Shown here in pieces: positions 47,550 to 60,900 of a stretch of 64,000 nt of DNA. This DNA comes from Gyrodactylus bullatarudis (Eukaryota; Platyhelminthes; Monogenea; Gyrodactylidea; Gyrodactylidae), in assembly GCA_012064415.1 (NCBI GenBank), contig SSNU01000062.1, positions 117,097-181,096 of the forward strand, in the 5' to 3' direction. The notes beneath the pieces are model-generated. The model did not search any database and had not been told where the DNA came from. It saw nothing but the letters and a program-made list of their open reading frames with translations. The position numbers and the translations under genes were made by a program. Every line of letters begins with the position of its first letter. Within the stretch, counting starts at the first letter, position 1.

Positions 47550-48711
47550 AAAGAACCCTGTATCAACCAAATGAATCCCTGAATAACTAGATTCAAGACA
47601 GATACACTATTGTGATGATTTTACCAAAGCTAATCTCCCAATTTCAAAACTTAACTTATTAAATTAATATATTACATATTTAAATAATAATAATTAATAT
47701 TATTGTATGTCAGAATTTATTAACTCAAATACTAAATGTGTTGTGTACTTTCTACTCTGATTTTTGAGTTTCTTTTGAATCAAATAACCTTTCATGCATA
47801 GTACATACCTTGTAAACACTGCATTTATATTGAATTTCTTTTTGACTTTTCCAACTCTTTTTTCAAAAACAACCCCTCGCCTCGCCCCCCTCCTTTTAAT
47901 CCAGTAAATCAACATGTAAATATTCTCTCGGTTTTTTTACACGTGCAAAAGCAAACTTTTTTTCACACGAGGTGTTTTTATTTCTGCAAAGTTACCTCTT
48001 CATAAATTGTCATTTTTATTCGTTTTATTTATTTTATTTTCTGAAGTGAGCCAATTGCCTGACAGATGGGTGGCTCAGTGAGAATCTTCTGTTTTTTTAT
48101 TATTACTACATCGAATGTATTACGTATTGACTCAACCTGACACAAACACACACAAGAACAACACATGAATTTTATGTAAATAGATGATATAATAAAATGA
48201 TTTAATTATAATGTCAAAGGGTTTTCCATTTTTAACCTTCATAAGTACATTTATTTTGAGTAGAGCAATGCTTTTATCAAGTTGAGAAATTGTGCTCAAA
48301 CTCAGGTAAATTGTGCTCTGGATATAGAGATGAACTTGAATCAATCTATACCCCGAGTCAGATTGAAAAATGAAATTCCTTCTAAAATAAGAATTGAAAT
48401 TTCTCTCGTTCAAGCACAGTTGGTACAGTGCTCAAACCAAATTACAAACAGAGTTTAATTCACTGGTGCTCTATTGATAAGTGACAAACCTAATTGACAG
48501 CTGAGAATTTAATTTTTTTACATTTTTCTTTTGAAAGTCAGGAAAAAATATTTTTTGGAATTCCATCATGAAATAAGACAATATAAGACAATATAAGTTG
48601 CGGAAATTTTAAAAATTTTCAAAAATATTTAATCTGACCAAAATTGGTTCGTTTTTTGAATTTCAAAAATGCACCAAATTTCCCCAGCTCAAAATTTTCA
48701 TCGATTTCACA

Positions 48712-48925
48712 GATTTGAAGCAGTTAAATGCAGATATTCGAGATCAAATTCGTCATTATACAGTGGAAATTGAATAATTAGAATTCCATTGATTATCACG
48801 AAGGGGAATGATCCAAAATTTTAACTTTTTCTTGAAAACAACAGATTCCTTCCTTCCACCACGGTCCAACACAAATTCTTTGTCTAATGTTGATCTCGAA
48901 TATCTGCATTTAACTGCTTCAAATC
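48712..48925. repeat. Inverted repeat, family 3
   Basis: A 35-base arm at 48712-48746 (core CAGTTAAATGCAGATATTCG) returns inverted at 48891-48925 with a loop of about 145 bases. The right arm and following sequence down to CTTCATGTCAACTAGCTTTA (49055) recur in diverged form at 51015-51190; a trace is seen near 62635-62665. Confidence 0.6.
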
Positions 48926-51197
48926 TTTTTGGTGAGCTTTTCCACAACTTATTGGCTTATTTCATTATGGAATTCGAAAAATATATTTTTGTAAAATTAT
49001 TGAGTTTTTTTGTAAAAAATGTAAATTCTCAGCTTCATGTCAACTAGCTTTAGATATCCCCTAGTTCTTGGAACATGAGGAAAATAGAAATTATGATAGA
49101 TCTCTGGTACAATGTTCACTGAACATTGTTCAGACTGGAGTGAGTTAGAAATCATCTGGTTAATCAAGATGTTTAATTAAAGCAAGAAATTGAAATGAAC
49201 CTAATTCATATAGGAGACCCACTCAGAATTGAATTTGGCTTTTTTGAGTTTCATTGCCAATATTTCTTCTGACTTCTTCCCAACAACAAGGCACAGCAAA
49301 AGAATGACCATGACAGAGATTAATTTCCCCTTAATCTTGACAACAGATGTCTGATGATTCTTGATAAATGACAAAAGTACGCATAAGCATTTACCATATA
49401 CATATCTCTTGGCATAATAATAGGACTTTATTTATCTGTAACATTTATAAATTCATCCTTATAAAAGCCAGTTGAACTATCAGCTTACACGATGAAATAC
49501 TGCTAGCTTAGGAATCTAGTTACCCATTCATCAAGAATTTTGATTGGTCGTTTACTATAGTTGAAAAATACTATACTCTGAGACTTGAGTACCGGGACAA
49601 CAATTTAGTACAGAATTAGTACCAGATATCTCTAAATTGGGATAAGATGGGCAGATTTTTTCTTCAGATTATTGCAACTCAGTCAGTCTTTTTATCTAGA
49701 GTAAAAATAGACCAAATAGTACTTTTTTGAGGCCCTAGTAATTAGCCAATAAAAGAAGAAATATCTTTCAATGATAACGAAGAAAAATGATCCAAAATAT
49801 TTACAACTTTTTCACTCAGCGAATTCTTTGTTCCGTAATAATGATCCGTAATGTCAGTTTCAAATTGTCTTCAAAATCTTTAGAATCTTCTTTTGAGATT
49901 GAACTTTAGGTAAAGATTTCTAATGGGGAATTGTATCATTATTCTTGTATATACAGCTCAGATTTGTACTCTATAATAAAGTACATTTGGCATCATGTTA
50001 ACCTCATGTAATTCTCATTCAATTCAAACAAACACAATAGTAGTAGTTCTACTCAAGTAATCTTGATCTTGAATCTATAGATAGATAAACACGGATACTC
50101 TCAAGCTTGTATCATGATATGATTTTTATACTCCTAATATTCAACTTTACCGATGTCTCTTCTTTCACACCTACACACTTTTGCCTTGCTTTGTGAGAAT
50201 TCCTCACTGTTTTATTAGAAATCCATGATAGATAATATTATACTAGGTATATGTATTTTATTCAAAATAAAAGTAATAATAACACTAATATTGTAAATAT
50301 TTACCAAGAACCAAGAGAAACAGAGTCGTTCCTTATGTTTGTTGAGAACATTACATTTTATACATCGAATGTTCTTCTTTTACACGTGTCCATACATACA
50401 TATTTCTACATTTGAATCATGGAAGAAATTTTCACAAATTTTGATTGGCATTTTTAAAAGGGGTGTCTTTTTTCAAATGAAATTCATAGAAAAGGAGTTG
50501 TACTCGTTACTCAAATCCTAGGCATGAAAAAAGGGGCGAATCGAATTCATATTTTTCTTAGGCCTTATTCAAGGAAGGCAACTCTATGAATATGTAATTT
50601 AAATATAAACCATAAATATTTAGTCTTTAGTTGATCTGAGTTCATTAACCATTTTGCCATCTAGAGTCATTTTCACTCTGACAAAGATGGAGTAAATGAG
50701 AATGAACTGTATATTTCTGTTAAGCCAGAATTAATGAAGGGAAGAATTTGAGTAGTCAGTTTTAGATCTGATATGAGCCAATATTGGAATAAGATCCGAA
50801 ATTATCGATCAATCAGATAAGTCATACTTTGTAAAGAGAATATTTTTTTGAAATTTTTGATCGGTCAGTGTATACACTGATTATAGTTTCTACATTGGTC
50901 GTAACATATAGAAAAATAAGAGTTTGTAATGATGATAATAAAAATCACAAGATTCAAAAGCAAGACGAGACATCTGTGATTGAAACATCCGCTTAAGGTC
51001 CTTCAAGAATTCTTTGACTAATGTTGATCCCGAATATCATCACTCGACTGCTTCGAATCATCGAAATCGATAAAATATCCACATCTTATTAGCTCATTCC
51101 GTTTTAGAATTCAAAAAATTATTATTTTCAATGAATCCGGACTAAAATATTGAGTTTTTTGTAAATTCTCATCTTCATGTCAATTCGGTTTATTTAA

Positions 51198-51290
51198 TAC
51201 AGTCAGTTGCGAAACTCATTGGCCACCCTCGTTCATGAAACTGCGATAAAATTTTCGATATAATTTTGGTCTATTCATGTTCTATTTCTA
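51198..51290 (+). repeat. Mariner-like terminal repeat fragment (copy 4)
   Basis: TACAGTCAGTTGCGAAACTC, then TCGATATAATTTTGG; similar in order to copies 1 and 2. An inverted relative ends at 53703 (GTTTCGGAACCGGCTGTA). The 2.5 kb between them has no transposase frame, so they may be two solo ends. Confidence 0.45.
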
Positions 51291-52015
51291 CTAAAATACA
51301 TTAAATAACATGAAAGACCATTTTTTGACTATATTAATCATACTCAACGTATTCAATATATAACTCTTGAATTCTTTATATCCTTAAGAAACTCATCTTA
51401 TGATTGCAATATTCTTTTGGCTTCGATTTTCTGGCTCTAATTTACATTCGATTGAATAAATTGGATTAATTAATAATACAAAAACAAAGTTAGATCATAC
51501 AAAATGAATCATGGTTCAAACTTGATTAAAGTGCAATTAATTAATCGTATTTTAAGAGCACTTTACAGAAGGGGGTAGAGACCCTGTCTAAATTCATGAA
51601 ATTACTGGCAAATCAAGTCACTGAAGGAACAAGCCCGCGTTGTTTCGCTGACTCATCATTCGAATTGTTTCGGGATGAATTACCCTTTTTTACCTAGGCT
51701 AATGAGTGGTTTCTTTTGTAAATCAACCATCTCTTTATTGGACAGTTATCTTTTATTCTTGAACATTCATTTAGTTGTATGAATGAAACGAAAACATCTC
51801 AAGGAATATATACAATACTTTATAGAGAGATACAGTACTTTGGTAATATAATGAAGATCATTTGATCATGATTGCTTATAAATGTAAATTTTTACTTTTT
51901 TTATTTACCTTTTTCTATTCATTTACATTTATTTGTCATTCTCTGCATACGTATGTAAATATTTGAAAGACAATGTAAATTCTATTCATGTTTTTCCCCC
52001 TATGAACCTGTACAG

Positions 52016-52048
52016 CAAAAAAGGGCATTCCACCAAGCATTGCTACAG
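52016..52048 (+). CDS. Putative 33-nt micro-exon, alternative protocadherin tail
   Basis: Flanked by a good acceptor (TTTTTCCCCCTATGAACC then TGTACAG) and a GTAGGA donor. Read with one base carried over from protocadherin exon 6 (which ends in phase 1 at 47316) it gives PKKGIPPSIAT and leaves phase 1, matching the exon at 57770. If the donor is not used, the frame stays open to TAA at 52108-52110, giving a different short end (...ILPRPPPAILMLG). No other gene can be assigned to it. Confidence 0.5.
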
Positions 52049-53600
52049 GTAGGAATGTAATTAAAACTATTCTTCCCCGTCCACCACCAGCAATACTGAT
52101 GCTTGGTTAAGGGAAGATTTGAAGGATACACAGGGTTGATAAACACATCCTCTGTCTCTTTATGGTTTTATATATGCTAAATGACGAATTGCCTCTTTTC
52201 TTTTTACGTACGACGTATTCTTTTTTTAATGTGTATTTATCTCTCTTTTAATACATTGAGAGATAAATAATGCTTTTATATGCGTGTAAAATTTGTAATA
52301 ATTTTATTGATGAATCTTAACCTTGAAAGGGGTTTAACCGACTACATTTTTTTTGAATATTTGTCATTTGAAAAAATAATTTAGCATCTCTGCATTTGAT
52401 CTTCCCTTGATATGTTTGGCATTTATTTTTTTATCATTTTTATGATAAATACTAAATTGCTTTGAAATTACTCATTTTCATAAATAAAGGTTTCTTATTT
52501 CTATGATGCAACCAGTTTTCTCAGCGAATGAACTGATCCTAACTACAATAATACAAGAGAATGCTTGCGATTTGAATGGGTTTTTCGAAACCGAATGTAC
52601 GTTGTAAAATGGATATTCAATTCCATAATGCTTCGTAATAGAACCAGGATCAAACTCTTGGTGATTATTGAATATTCGGTCTACTGCTAAACTACAACTA
52701 TGGGTAATCCTAGGGAAATCTATTGTCTCAATCTTGATTCATAGAATGATTAACATTGTAATGTTTGCTAATTCCCAAGCAAATTTATATCCATACACTT
52801 ATATGATCATACGTCGTACATTTTGGGAGTTTATTTATGTTCTTGATGATTCATAGAGTAAACTTAAACTTTAGAGAAAGCTATATTCACCTATAAAATT
52901 ATTCTATAATTCCTTGTAATACAGCTATACCTGAAAGAGTCAACATTTTGGGTATGTAGCATTTTTATTGGTTCGTCACATAGAAAAATCAAAGGAGTTA
53001 AACTGAATAGATAAACTTGACTGTCTAAACTTTTTTGCAAGAATGAAATGTACTTTTGGGAGTCACGGCTCCTTTTTCAACTTGAACAATTTCAAGTCAA
53101 TCCAATTTCATTGGATAACAGAGAGAAATCTTTTCTGCCTCAATGATTCTCAAGAGCCTTCCATTCTCTTAGGTAGTTGAAATCAACAAGATGCCTTCTT
53201 TTTTATACTTTCACTTTGCCCAATTTAAACATAGATAAAGAGATCTCACTTTGGAGCCCATCAGTCAATTCATTCCCTAGAATTAAATTATTACAAAATA
53301 TGCCTATTTTCTTCGAATATCGTTCTTTCATAAAAATTTCTGAACTGGATCAACACTTCAGATCATAAATTTGACCCTGTCGCTTATAAGCAACCAGTAT
53401 TTTCTGATTTTTTAAAGAGATCAATCGATCTGAAAAATATCTCAAATGAAAGATCATTTAAAATAACATATACTAGATACAATTTTCGACGAAATTATCT
53501 TATAATATCCTTGCAGTACGAGCCCAAAAATCAATGTATTATTTAATATATTTCTTATGTCTAAACGGGTGAATGAAATAAAATTTAGACCGGACCAATG

Positions 53601-53703
53601 AAATCTACGATAAAAATTGGTATATTATGATATATTTGTTCGTATATTTCGCACTCCTCGCCCCGGAATCAAATGTTCACTGAGTTTCGGAACCGGCTGT
53701 ATT
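53601..53703 (-). repeat. Mariner-like terminal repeat fragment (copy 5, reversed)
   Basis: Read leftward: TACAGCCGGTTCCGAAACTC, then a GCGAAATATACGAAC block, in the same order as the stretch at 363-480. Confidence 0.5.
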
Positions 53704-53882
53704 TGACCTCGTCGTTGGACAATTGGCTTTGTAGGCTCATAATTCACTATTTCTTGAATAATTAAAATCTAGAATTTCAGACAATAAACTGGTTATTAAA
53801 TTCTACATTGTAATTACTCAAGACAAGTGTGTGTAGTCGGTGTCAAAACTAAGGGAGTGTTGAGTAATAGGAGATGAACTGG

Positions 53883-53921
53883 GACCCTGGCCTAGTGGAC
53901 CCGGGTTCAAATCCTGACTAT
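53883..53921 (+). repeat. tRNA-like fragment with A and B boxes close together
   Basis: TGGCCTAGTGG and GGGTTCAAATCCTGAC are separated by only about six bases. The D arm and T arm are kept but the anticodon arm is missing, so it is not a working tRNA. Likely a deleted tRNA pseudogene or SINE head. Confidence 0.5.
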
Positions 53922-56092
53922 GCTGTATATTCTTCCCTATTTCTTCTACTCAAGTTAGAAGCAGCCGAATTAATCGGATACTGAAATTCCATGATAGTTC
54001 CAAAAAAATGTTCAATCAATGAAAGAAGTCAATTTAAGTTTGTCACATTCAGGGAGTGAACGTTTTTTGGTCTAACAGCGTAAATTTAGGAGCCAGGAGT
54101 CTTTGTAACCTAAAATTTAATTCACCATTCAGTTTTTATTCCAATTAGTCTTAGTAGTGTAAGGCTATGCGGATTGTCGAATATCTCGTGACTTAAACAT
54201 CACCAACAGTGCAAGAAACCTATCTCCAACTTTCGGTTTGTAATTCCAAGACTCCCAGATCATTCTGCGTGAAGACTAAACTTTCAAAATGAGCTTGAAT
54301 TAACAGTTACTCTTCTACCCTTTCTTACCCACCTCAAAGGTGTTTTCCACAGAAATTGCACTGTGAAGAAGAAAGCTAAAGAAAGTTGTATAGACACAGT
54401 GTATAATGAATTGAATTTCCATATGATGTTAGAAAATTGCAACTCGTAAGGAGGCTTAATCTTTTTTCCAAACTTTAATCTAACCAGAATTTGTAAGGAT
54501 TTTCCAAGTTTTAATCTCTTTTCCCATTTTTCTCTTTTGCTGTAGAAGTAAACTAAATCTTGTTCTTTTTACATGTCTTTTGTTTTCTTCCCCCTTCTTC
54601 GTACACAATGACAATTTCTTATATGACTACACTACATAGAATGCAAACTATGTATTATTATAAATTATAATACAATCTATTGGATAGAGCAATTGTTTTC
54701 AAGTCAAAAAAAGAGAAATAATCCTTTAAAAAAAGTAGGAGTAAGAAGAGGAGTTCACAGCTGTAACATTCAGATCTATACAGAGAAAAAAAACAAAAGA
54801 GGGCAAATTCTGTTAATCCAGTATTGAATTCTCTGTGAAAGGAGGAAATTGGCTGGTTTTATCAAAAGAAACTCTAATCTAAAGACGCTTCTAAAGGAAA
54901 TCAGACCACTTATGGCTGATTTTTATTTAAAAAAGAAACAAGTTCCTGATAAGAATGCACCTGTAGATATATTTTAAAATTCTCTCCAGTCTTAACGACT
55001 AAGACTTGATAGGATCATATCTATTCATAATTCATTCCAATTATAAATACTTTTTCCAACTCAAACTTGCTCGATTCATGAAAAACTCACAGGACCTAGA
55101 GGAAACTTGATTTTCTAGAGGGTATGTCGGCTTTTCATGCTTGTTTTACAGAAATACAACACTTAGGAAGAAGACTGTACTTTTGTGGGAAATTTCACAT
55201 GGATTAAATTCTAATTATAATTTCTCTAGGTCTTCTTCTTGTGCAATTCCTGCCCATATCCCTTACTTATTCCTATGATAATCATACAGTTAGGTGTCTC
55301 TCTTTACATTCAATAGTGGGCTTCATTCTTCCCATGCATCTTCTTAGTTGTATAATATGAAAATAGTAGATTTATCCTAGATTTAATTGCCCATATGAGA
55401 ATGGGTTGATACGTTATCACTGGGAGGAAATACAATTCGTATTAGAATTTGACGAGATTCCATAAGACCTAATGAAAGAAATTTTAATGCAAGAAATTGA
55501 TACAAATAGGAATAGTTTAGTTCAATTGCTAGTCCAAGTTGAAAGAATACCTTGACCAACTTACATTCTCTTCGATGATTACCACAAAGAATCTTTTCAT
55601 TCAAATAACCCTCAAGTACCTTTGAGACAATGCGCAGTCTATATTGTTCTGTTATCATTAGAAAAGGATAATTCAATGTCCGTTTGGCTTCATCTGAGAT
55701 AAAACCACTAGAAGAGCTGAGAACATGTGAAGAGGTTGCCTGAGTAAATTGAAATTTTAAGGACCTCTTTTCAGAGGTAAACTTTGAGTGACACACAGTT
55801 CTTTGTTCTAAATTACTTTTTCTTACTTTAATAAAAGATAAATTTATCTATAGAGAGTTCGGACGAACGCCAAGAAATGTATTTTATTTTCTGTTTTCAG
55901 TTTCATGAAAGAATAAGGGATCGTATGAATTTTATATAATCTAATAGGCAATCATCCTGGCCTCACTTGTAACTAGTGAAGGTTTGCATACAATTTCCAG
56001 AATGTATTAGAGTTCTCGATTTGATTCACTCATTTATTGATTTTGAATGTCAACGTTTCTAGAGAGGGCTCTTTCAATGTTTCAATCTTGTT

Positions 56093-56305
56093 TTAACCCT
56101 TTCGGTGCCGAGACTATTTCACAATTTTTATAAAAACCAAAATTTAGCTGTGAAGATACCAAGTTATTTGGCCAAAAATATTACTAATGCAAGTTCACAT
56201 TGTTGGCTTCAATTGATCCAGAAACCTATCAAACTGGTAGAGCTATGAAGGTTCAAAAAAAATTGGAAAATCGACATATTTGTCCATCGACACCGAAAAG
56301 GTTAA
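56093..56305. repeat. piggyBac-like MITE with TTAA ends (copy 3)
   Basis: TTAACCCTTTCGGTGCCGA on the left and CGACACCGAAAAGGTTAA on the right, 213 bases in all, with TTAA at both borders. The interior is unrelated to copies 1 and 2 beyond the ends. No transposase. Confidence 0.65.
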
Positions 56306-57769
56306 ATACGAATTATGGAGATTCTCTCTTTCTCAGGCCTAAAGAGATAATTTTATATATGTTTTGCTTTAGTTTATTACAAATGATCATCAGGAACGTC
56401 TTTCGACTAGTTCATAAGGCGTGTAAATATTTAAAATTTTCGACGTGCATTTCAATTTTTTCACCTTCTTTTAGGTAAAAGGATCTGTTGATCTTGCTCC
56501 CTTATTGCAGATACAATATCGGAATTAAAAAATGAAAATAAAATTGTCAATATTTTTTAATCTGATGCAAGTTTAGCACTTTCCACTAATGCTCATTAAT
56601 CATTTTTTTGAGCATTAAAAAAATTTATTTTCGCAATTCCAACATTGAGTATTTTTTTCCTGGATGCAAAAAAGTGGGAGTGACTATAGAAATTAGAATT
56701 GAATTTTTCGCGAAATAACAGAAAAAACAATGAATTAAAGGGTGAGGACGTTATCTTTTCAGTTTCATCCAATTGATCAGAAAAACTATTCTGAATTATT
56801 TGTCACTTTTCAACTTAACCTGAGAAAATCTTTTTGATGTGGAGCTTCAGGGATTGACAAAGTTTCTTTTGGCAAATCTTACCCTTTATAATAAATATGA
56901 GAAGAAATAATCTTGTGGCGTCATAATGTAACTGATTGAAATACAAGTCTGGAAAATGAATTAGGAAATCATTCTGGTTCTGTCTACAAATGGAAATCTA
57001 TCTTTGATCTTTTATGGAACTCATCTAAGCTTGACTACACAAAATTTCTTCTTTACTCTGATCTTCATTTGACTGAATTTGTCTTCTGATAAAGTTTAAC
57101 CTTGTTTCTGTGAGATGAACGTTTGAACTGAAGAATCAACTGATTTTTGCTCCAAGTTCCTTTTGTGATCAGCTGATAGTAAAAGGTAGACTTGGAATCG
57201 GATTCTTTTGAGGTGTGCTGCCTACACTTGCTTGGGGATTAAGATCAGTTTGAACTTTATAAAAACCTTATATCACTTTAAATTTATTATTTCTATGTAT
57301 CCGGTGATGTAATTCCAATATAATGTATAAAATTTCAAGACTGTTCAATCTCAATGAGAGAAAATAGAAATCCTATGATTTTCTTTTTGATTATAAAGCA
57401 AGAGAGCAATGTTACTACTTTAGATCACACCTAGGAAAGGAAATCAATTATGATCGAAAACCAAATTATACCCTTTTCTGTTCAACTAGTTCAGCTATGG
57501 TATTAATTCAGATGTGTAGAGTTAACTCATTCCTGTTAGCCTGAAAAAGTATCACTTCCTTTTTACCTGAGAAACAAAACAACTCTATACGATATAGAGT
57601 TTATAGTCTTCTATCACATGGTAAGAGTGATGATTAATAACCCAAGATTGCATCATGAATAAGAAGACAATGGAAACTTCTTCATCATCTGCTTCTTACA
57701 TTTTGGTCACGCCTATCCTCTTGAAGAATAAAAACATCATTTTTGACCTATAATGAGTCTACTACTCAG

Positions 57770-57975
57770 GATTGAAACAGTGGGGGAGGAAAGGCCAGTG
57801 TCCAGTCATCCACTCAGAAATTTCCCATATCGAATACACTCATCTGTTGGGTGGCTTATCAATACGTCTTACATCTCCTCAATCCGGAAGTAATTTACAC
57901 AGAGAATATTTGCAAACTTCGACCTTGGAAAGGGCTCAACTTATTTCTCCCGTCAATAAAAAACTGCTAAACTAA
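57770..57975 (+). CDS. Putative terminal coding exon, alternative protocadherin tail
   Basis: Acceptor CTACTCAG, then 206 bases that are open only in the frame expected after phase 1, ending TAA at 57973-57975 with AATAAA overlapping the stop (57974-57979). Composition is richer in G+C than the flanks. The product (67 residues after the junction) contains QWGRKGQCPVIHSEISHIEY, LLGGLSIRLTSPQSGSN and a C-terminus SPVNKKLLN. Phase and strand fit the micro-exon at 52016-52048 and protocadherin exon 6, so I read it as the end of a second cytoplasmic tail. It could instead end a separate gene whose other exons I have missed. Confidence 0.5.
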
Positions 57976-57979
57976 TAAA
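57974..57979 (+). terminator. Polyadenylation signal AATAAA, alternative tail exon
   Basis: AATAAA overlaps the last two bases of the stop codon of the exon ending at 57975. Confidence 0.5.
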
Positions 57980-60900
57980 GATTTGCTTCGAGGGGCTTCT
58001 TCCGGCTTACTCTTTGTATTTATAACTTTAAGACTTGTGATTAGACAAAAATTCTCTCAATATATTAATTATTTTGGGGCTCTTTGAAAATCCTTTACTC
58101 AGTTTATCTTCTAACTTGCATCAGTTGGATAAAGAAGAAAGAGTTTAGTATTTCTTTAAAACAAGGACTATATTAGTTAGCTCCCAGAAGAACTATTTGG
58201 CTCAAAGTTATGGAACATAATGTTAATGAGCTCTTCCAGCGAACAAACCTTTTTGGTGGCCAATCTTTATGTCTGCCAATTGACCTTTTTTAATAGTTTA
58301 AGACCTGATTTACTTTTTACTACCAAGAGGAGAAAAAATAAATAACAAAAGAAGACAATAGAATAGAAGACCCAGAATAAATAAATACGATGCACGAGAA
58401 AAATATTAAAAAAACTATGCAAACCAGATAAATACACAAAAAAGGGAAAAAGTTACATATTTATTTATTTATTGCTGTGTTTATCGTCATTCAATTTTAA
58501 TGAGTTCTATAACTCTCTCCTATCTGGATGGGAAATTCTATACTCTCTCTTTCTTTATTCTGTGAACGGAATTGAACGAATGAAAGCCCTCAATCACGAC
58601 TCAAGGCTCGGATCAAAAGATTCAATTTACAATCTTTAATAGGGACTAAAAGATCCTTCGAATCATTGGAAAGAGGTTTTTTCGGATATTCTTGAGAAAA
58701 AGAAGGTTGCTTCAGTCTTCAAGATGTCACTCTCATATAAGATATCCGCCTCTCTTGGCTGAATCAACAGCAAAATAAGAATTATCTTTTATCAATTACA
58801 TATTATGCTTTATAATTGTACAGCACTTAGTCTATCTTTATTTTCATTCATACACTGTTTTTATCAGTCACATCTTTTGCTTCTTTCCAATTAATACCTG
58901 ATAAGCAATACACAGAGAGAATTCACGGAAATTCTATCCATGGTGCTAACTCTATCTAGCTTTAGTTTTATAATCAGGCTTAATATTTGATGGAGTCTTG
59001 GAATAAACAGGGCGCTTTTCATCTCTGTACTCCCCTTCTTGCCTCAGCACCTTAACTTTATTTTAGTTTTCATCTTAAAGTGTAAAAAGCATTTATTTTG
59101 TAATCAATTTCTGATTAAACTAAACCCTTAAAATAAGCCTTTTTATATTCAATAAAAATCAATCCTGTCACTTTAAAAGACTCTGACGGATGAAGAGCTC
59201 TGAAAAAAGCTAAGATTTAGTGCCATTGGAAATCATTTCCAAGTCGTTGCCATCGGAGATTCTCCACATTGCTTTGGTTGTAGAAAGGTAGACAGATTTA
59301 ATTATAGTTCTACAATATGCAAATTAATTGATTGATTAAAGACGTATTTTATTGACTAGAGTGAATAATGAGTAATTTATTCGATATCTAGTGTGTTTGT
59401 TTCGTAATACAATTATCGTGTCTTGTAATATGTATTTCAGATGTCGAGTAAATTTAAACTTCTTCTATTTGAACAAGTTAGTTGTTATGTCTAGAACTTG
59501 AAAGGCATCTTTCTACCAATTCGAATAATTAATCTTCTAATCAAGATTTCTCAAAGGTTAGCATATCTAGTTTCTCAAGCTAAGTTGATAGCCTATCTTA
59601 AAGATGAATACATCCATTGTTTTTTGGATTAAAAACAAATGCAATGATGTTCACAAAGTTTCTCAGAAAATAAACAAGTCTGGCATGACAGATTGGGCTA
59701 TAAGAATACAGACCAATTTGCTTTCTTTTGGTTTTATAGTAAAAGTAGTAAGATGGAACCCACGCTGAGTCGTTCTCTGAATGTTCCAGCTGAAAGGTTT
59801 AACTCTTATTCTTGTCAGCTAAGAGAAGATGAATACAGTCAGTAATTCAATTTATTTATCACAGTTTTTTACTCATTTTTGACATGAGTAGCTTAATAAA
59901 GTCACCTCTGTGTTGAAAGAAGCACGCCAGGAGTTTTATATATTAATATACAATAATAAAAATGATTATTCATAAAGTAATTGAGTATAAACATTTATAC
60001 ATTATATATTATATAGCAACAAGGACCAAACTCAACGAAGAGAAGTCTCACTCTCTATGGATGCATCTGGGTTATTTTTTATTATATTATAAAAACAATC
60101 ATTATTAAAACTAACATAATTTTTCAACTCAATGATGAGTTTATTAACTGGAACATGTGCTTTACTCCATAACTATAACAAATGAGTCTGATTCTGTCTG
60201 TATTAATGATTGGAATGTAAAAAGAGATGGGTTTAAACAACATTTCTCAATTTCTTGTGAGCTGAAAAGAATTTAAATATCTATCTAGGAAATCAATCTT
60301 TCAAAGCAATCAAGTACAGAATTTACTGTTTTGAGACCTTATAATTGTTCAATCTCTTAAGAAAAGTGAAATAATATTATCGAAAATGATTAAAATTCAA
60401 TCTCTTATCAGATTGGTACTATTTGTTGGGATATCATTTGCTTTTTAGATGCAATATGATGCAATTAGATTCCAAAGACTTGAATCGTCCAAAAAGAGAG
60501 TATATATAAGCAAATTAAATATATTATCAGAATTATTTAATTATTGACTTCTTTAAATTTATATAAATAATTTTCCGAAGCTTACTTTCAAGTAGAGGCT
60601 TTTGGAGCTCACATATTAGATCTAAATTAGATAACACAAAAAGTCTACTTTATCTTCAATAATTCCAGAATGATTTAATGAAATTTCTCGAAGGGCTTAT
60701 CCTGTCACTATTTTTATTATCTTATTTTCTATTACCTTTTTTTAAATTTGTATTTCACTTATTGCTTTCAGATCCAGATAACATTAAATCTTTATTGTAT
60801 TTCCCCATATCGAACTTCTATTTTTTAAATTTTATTTTTGTATATATTTATTTAGAATAGAAATAAGTATTTTCTAACAAAAAAAAGAAACAGATTCTAG

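Larger units (their letters stand above)
47550..52015. other. Intron of the long-tail protocadherin form; family-3 hairpins
   Basis: No exon supported between the short-form stop and the micro-exon. Holds a hairpin at 48712-48925, a relative at about 51015-51190 and a mariner-like end at 51198. Confidence 0.5.

Noticed and set aside
51198..53703. A single 2.5-kb Tc1/mariner element bounded by the inverted ends
   Set aside because: The ends are diverged from each other and no transposase fragment is found between them, so two solo copies are more likely.
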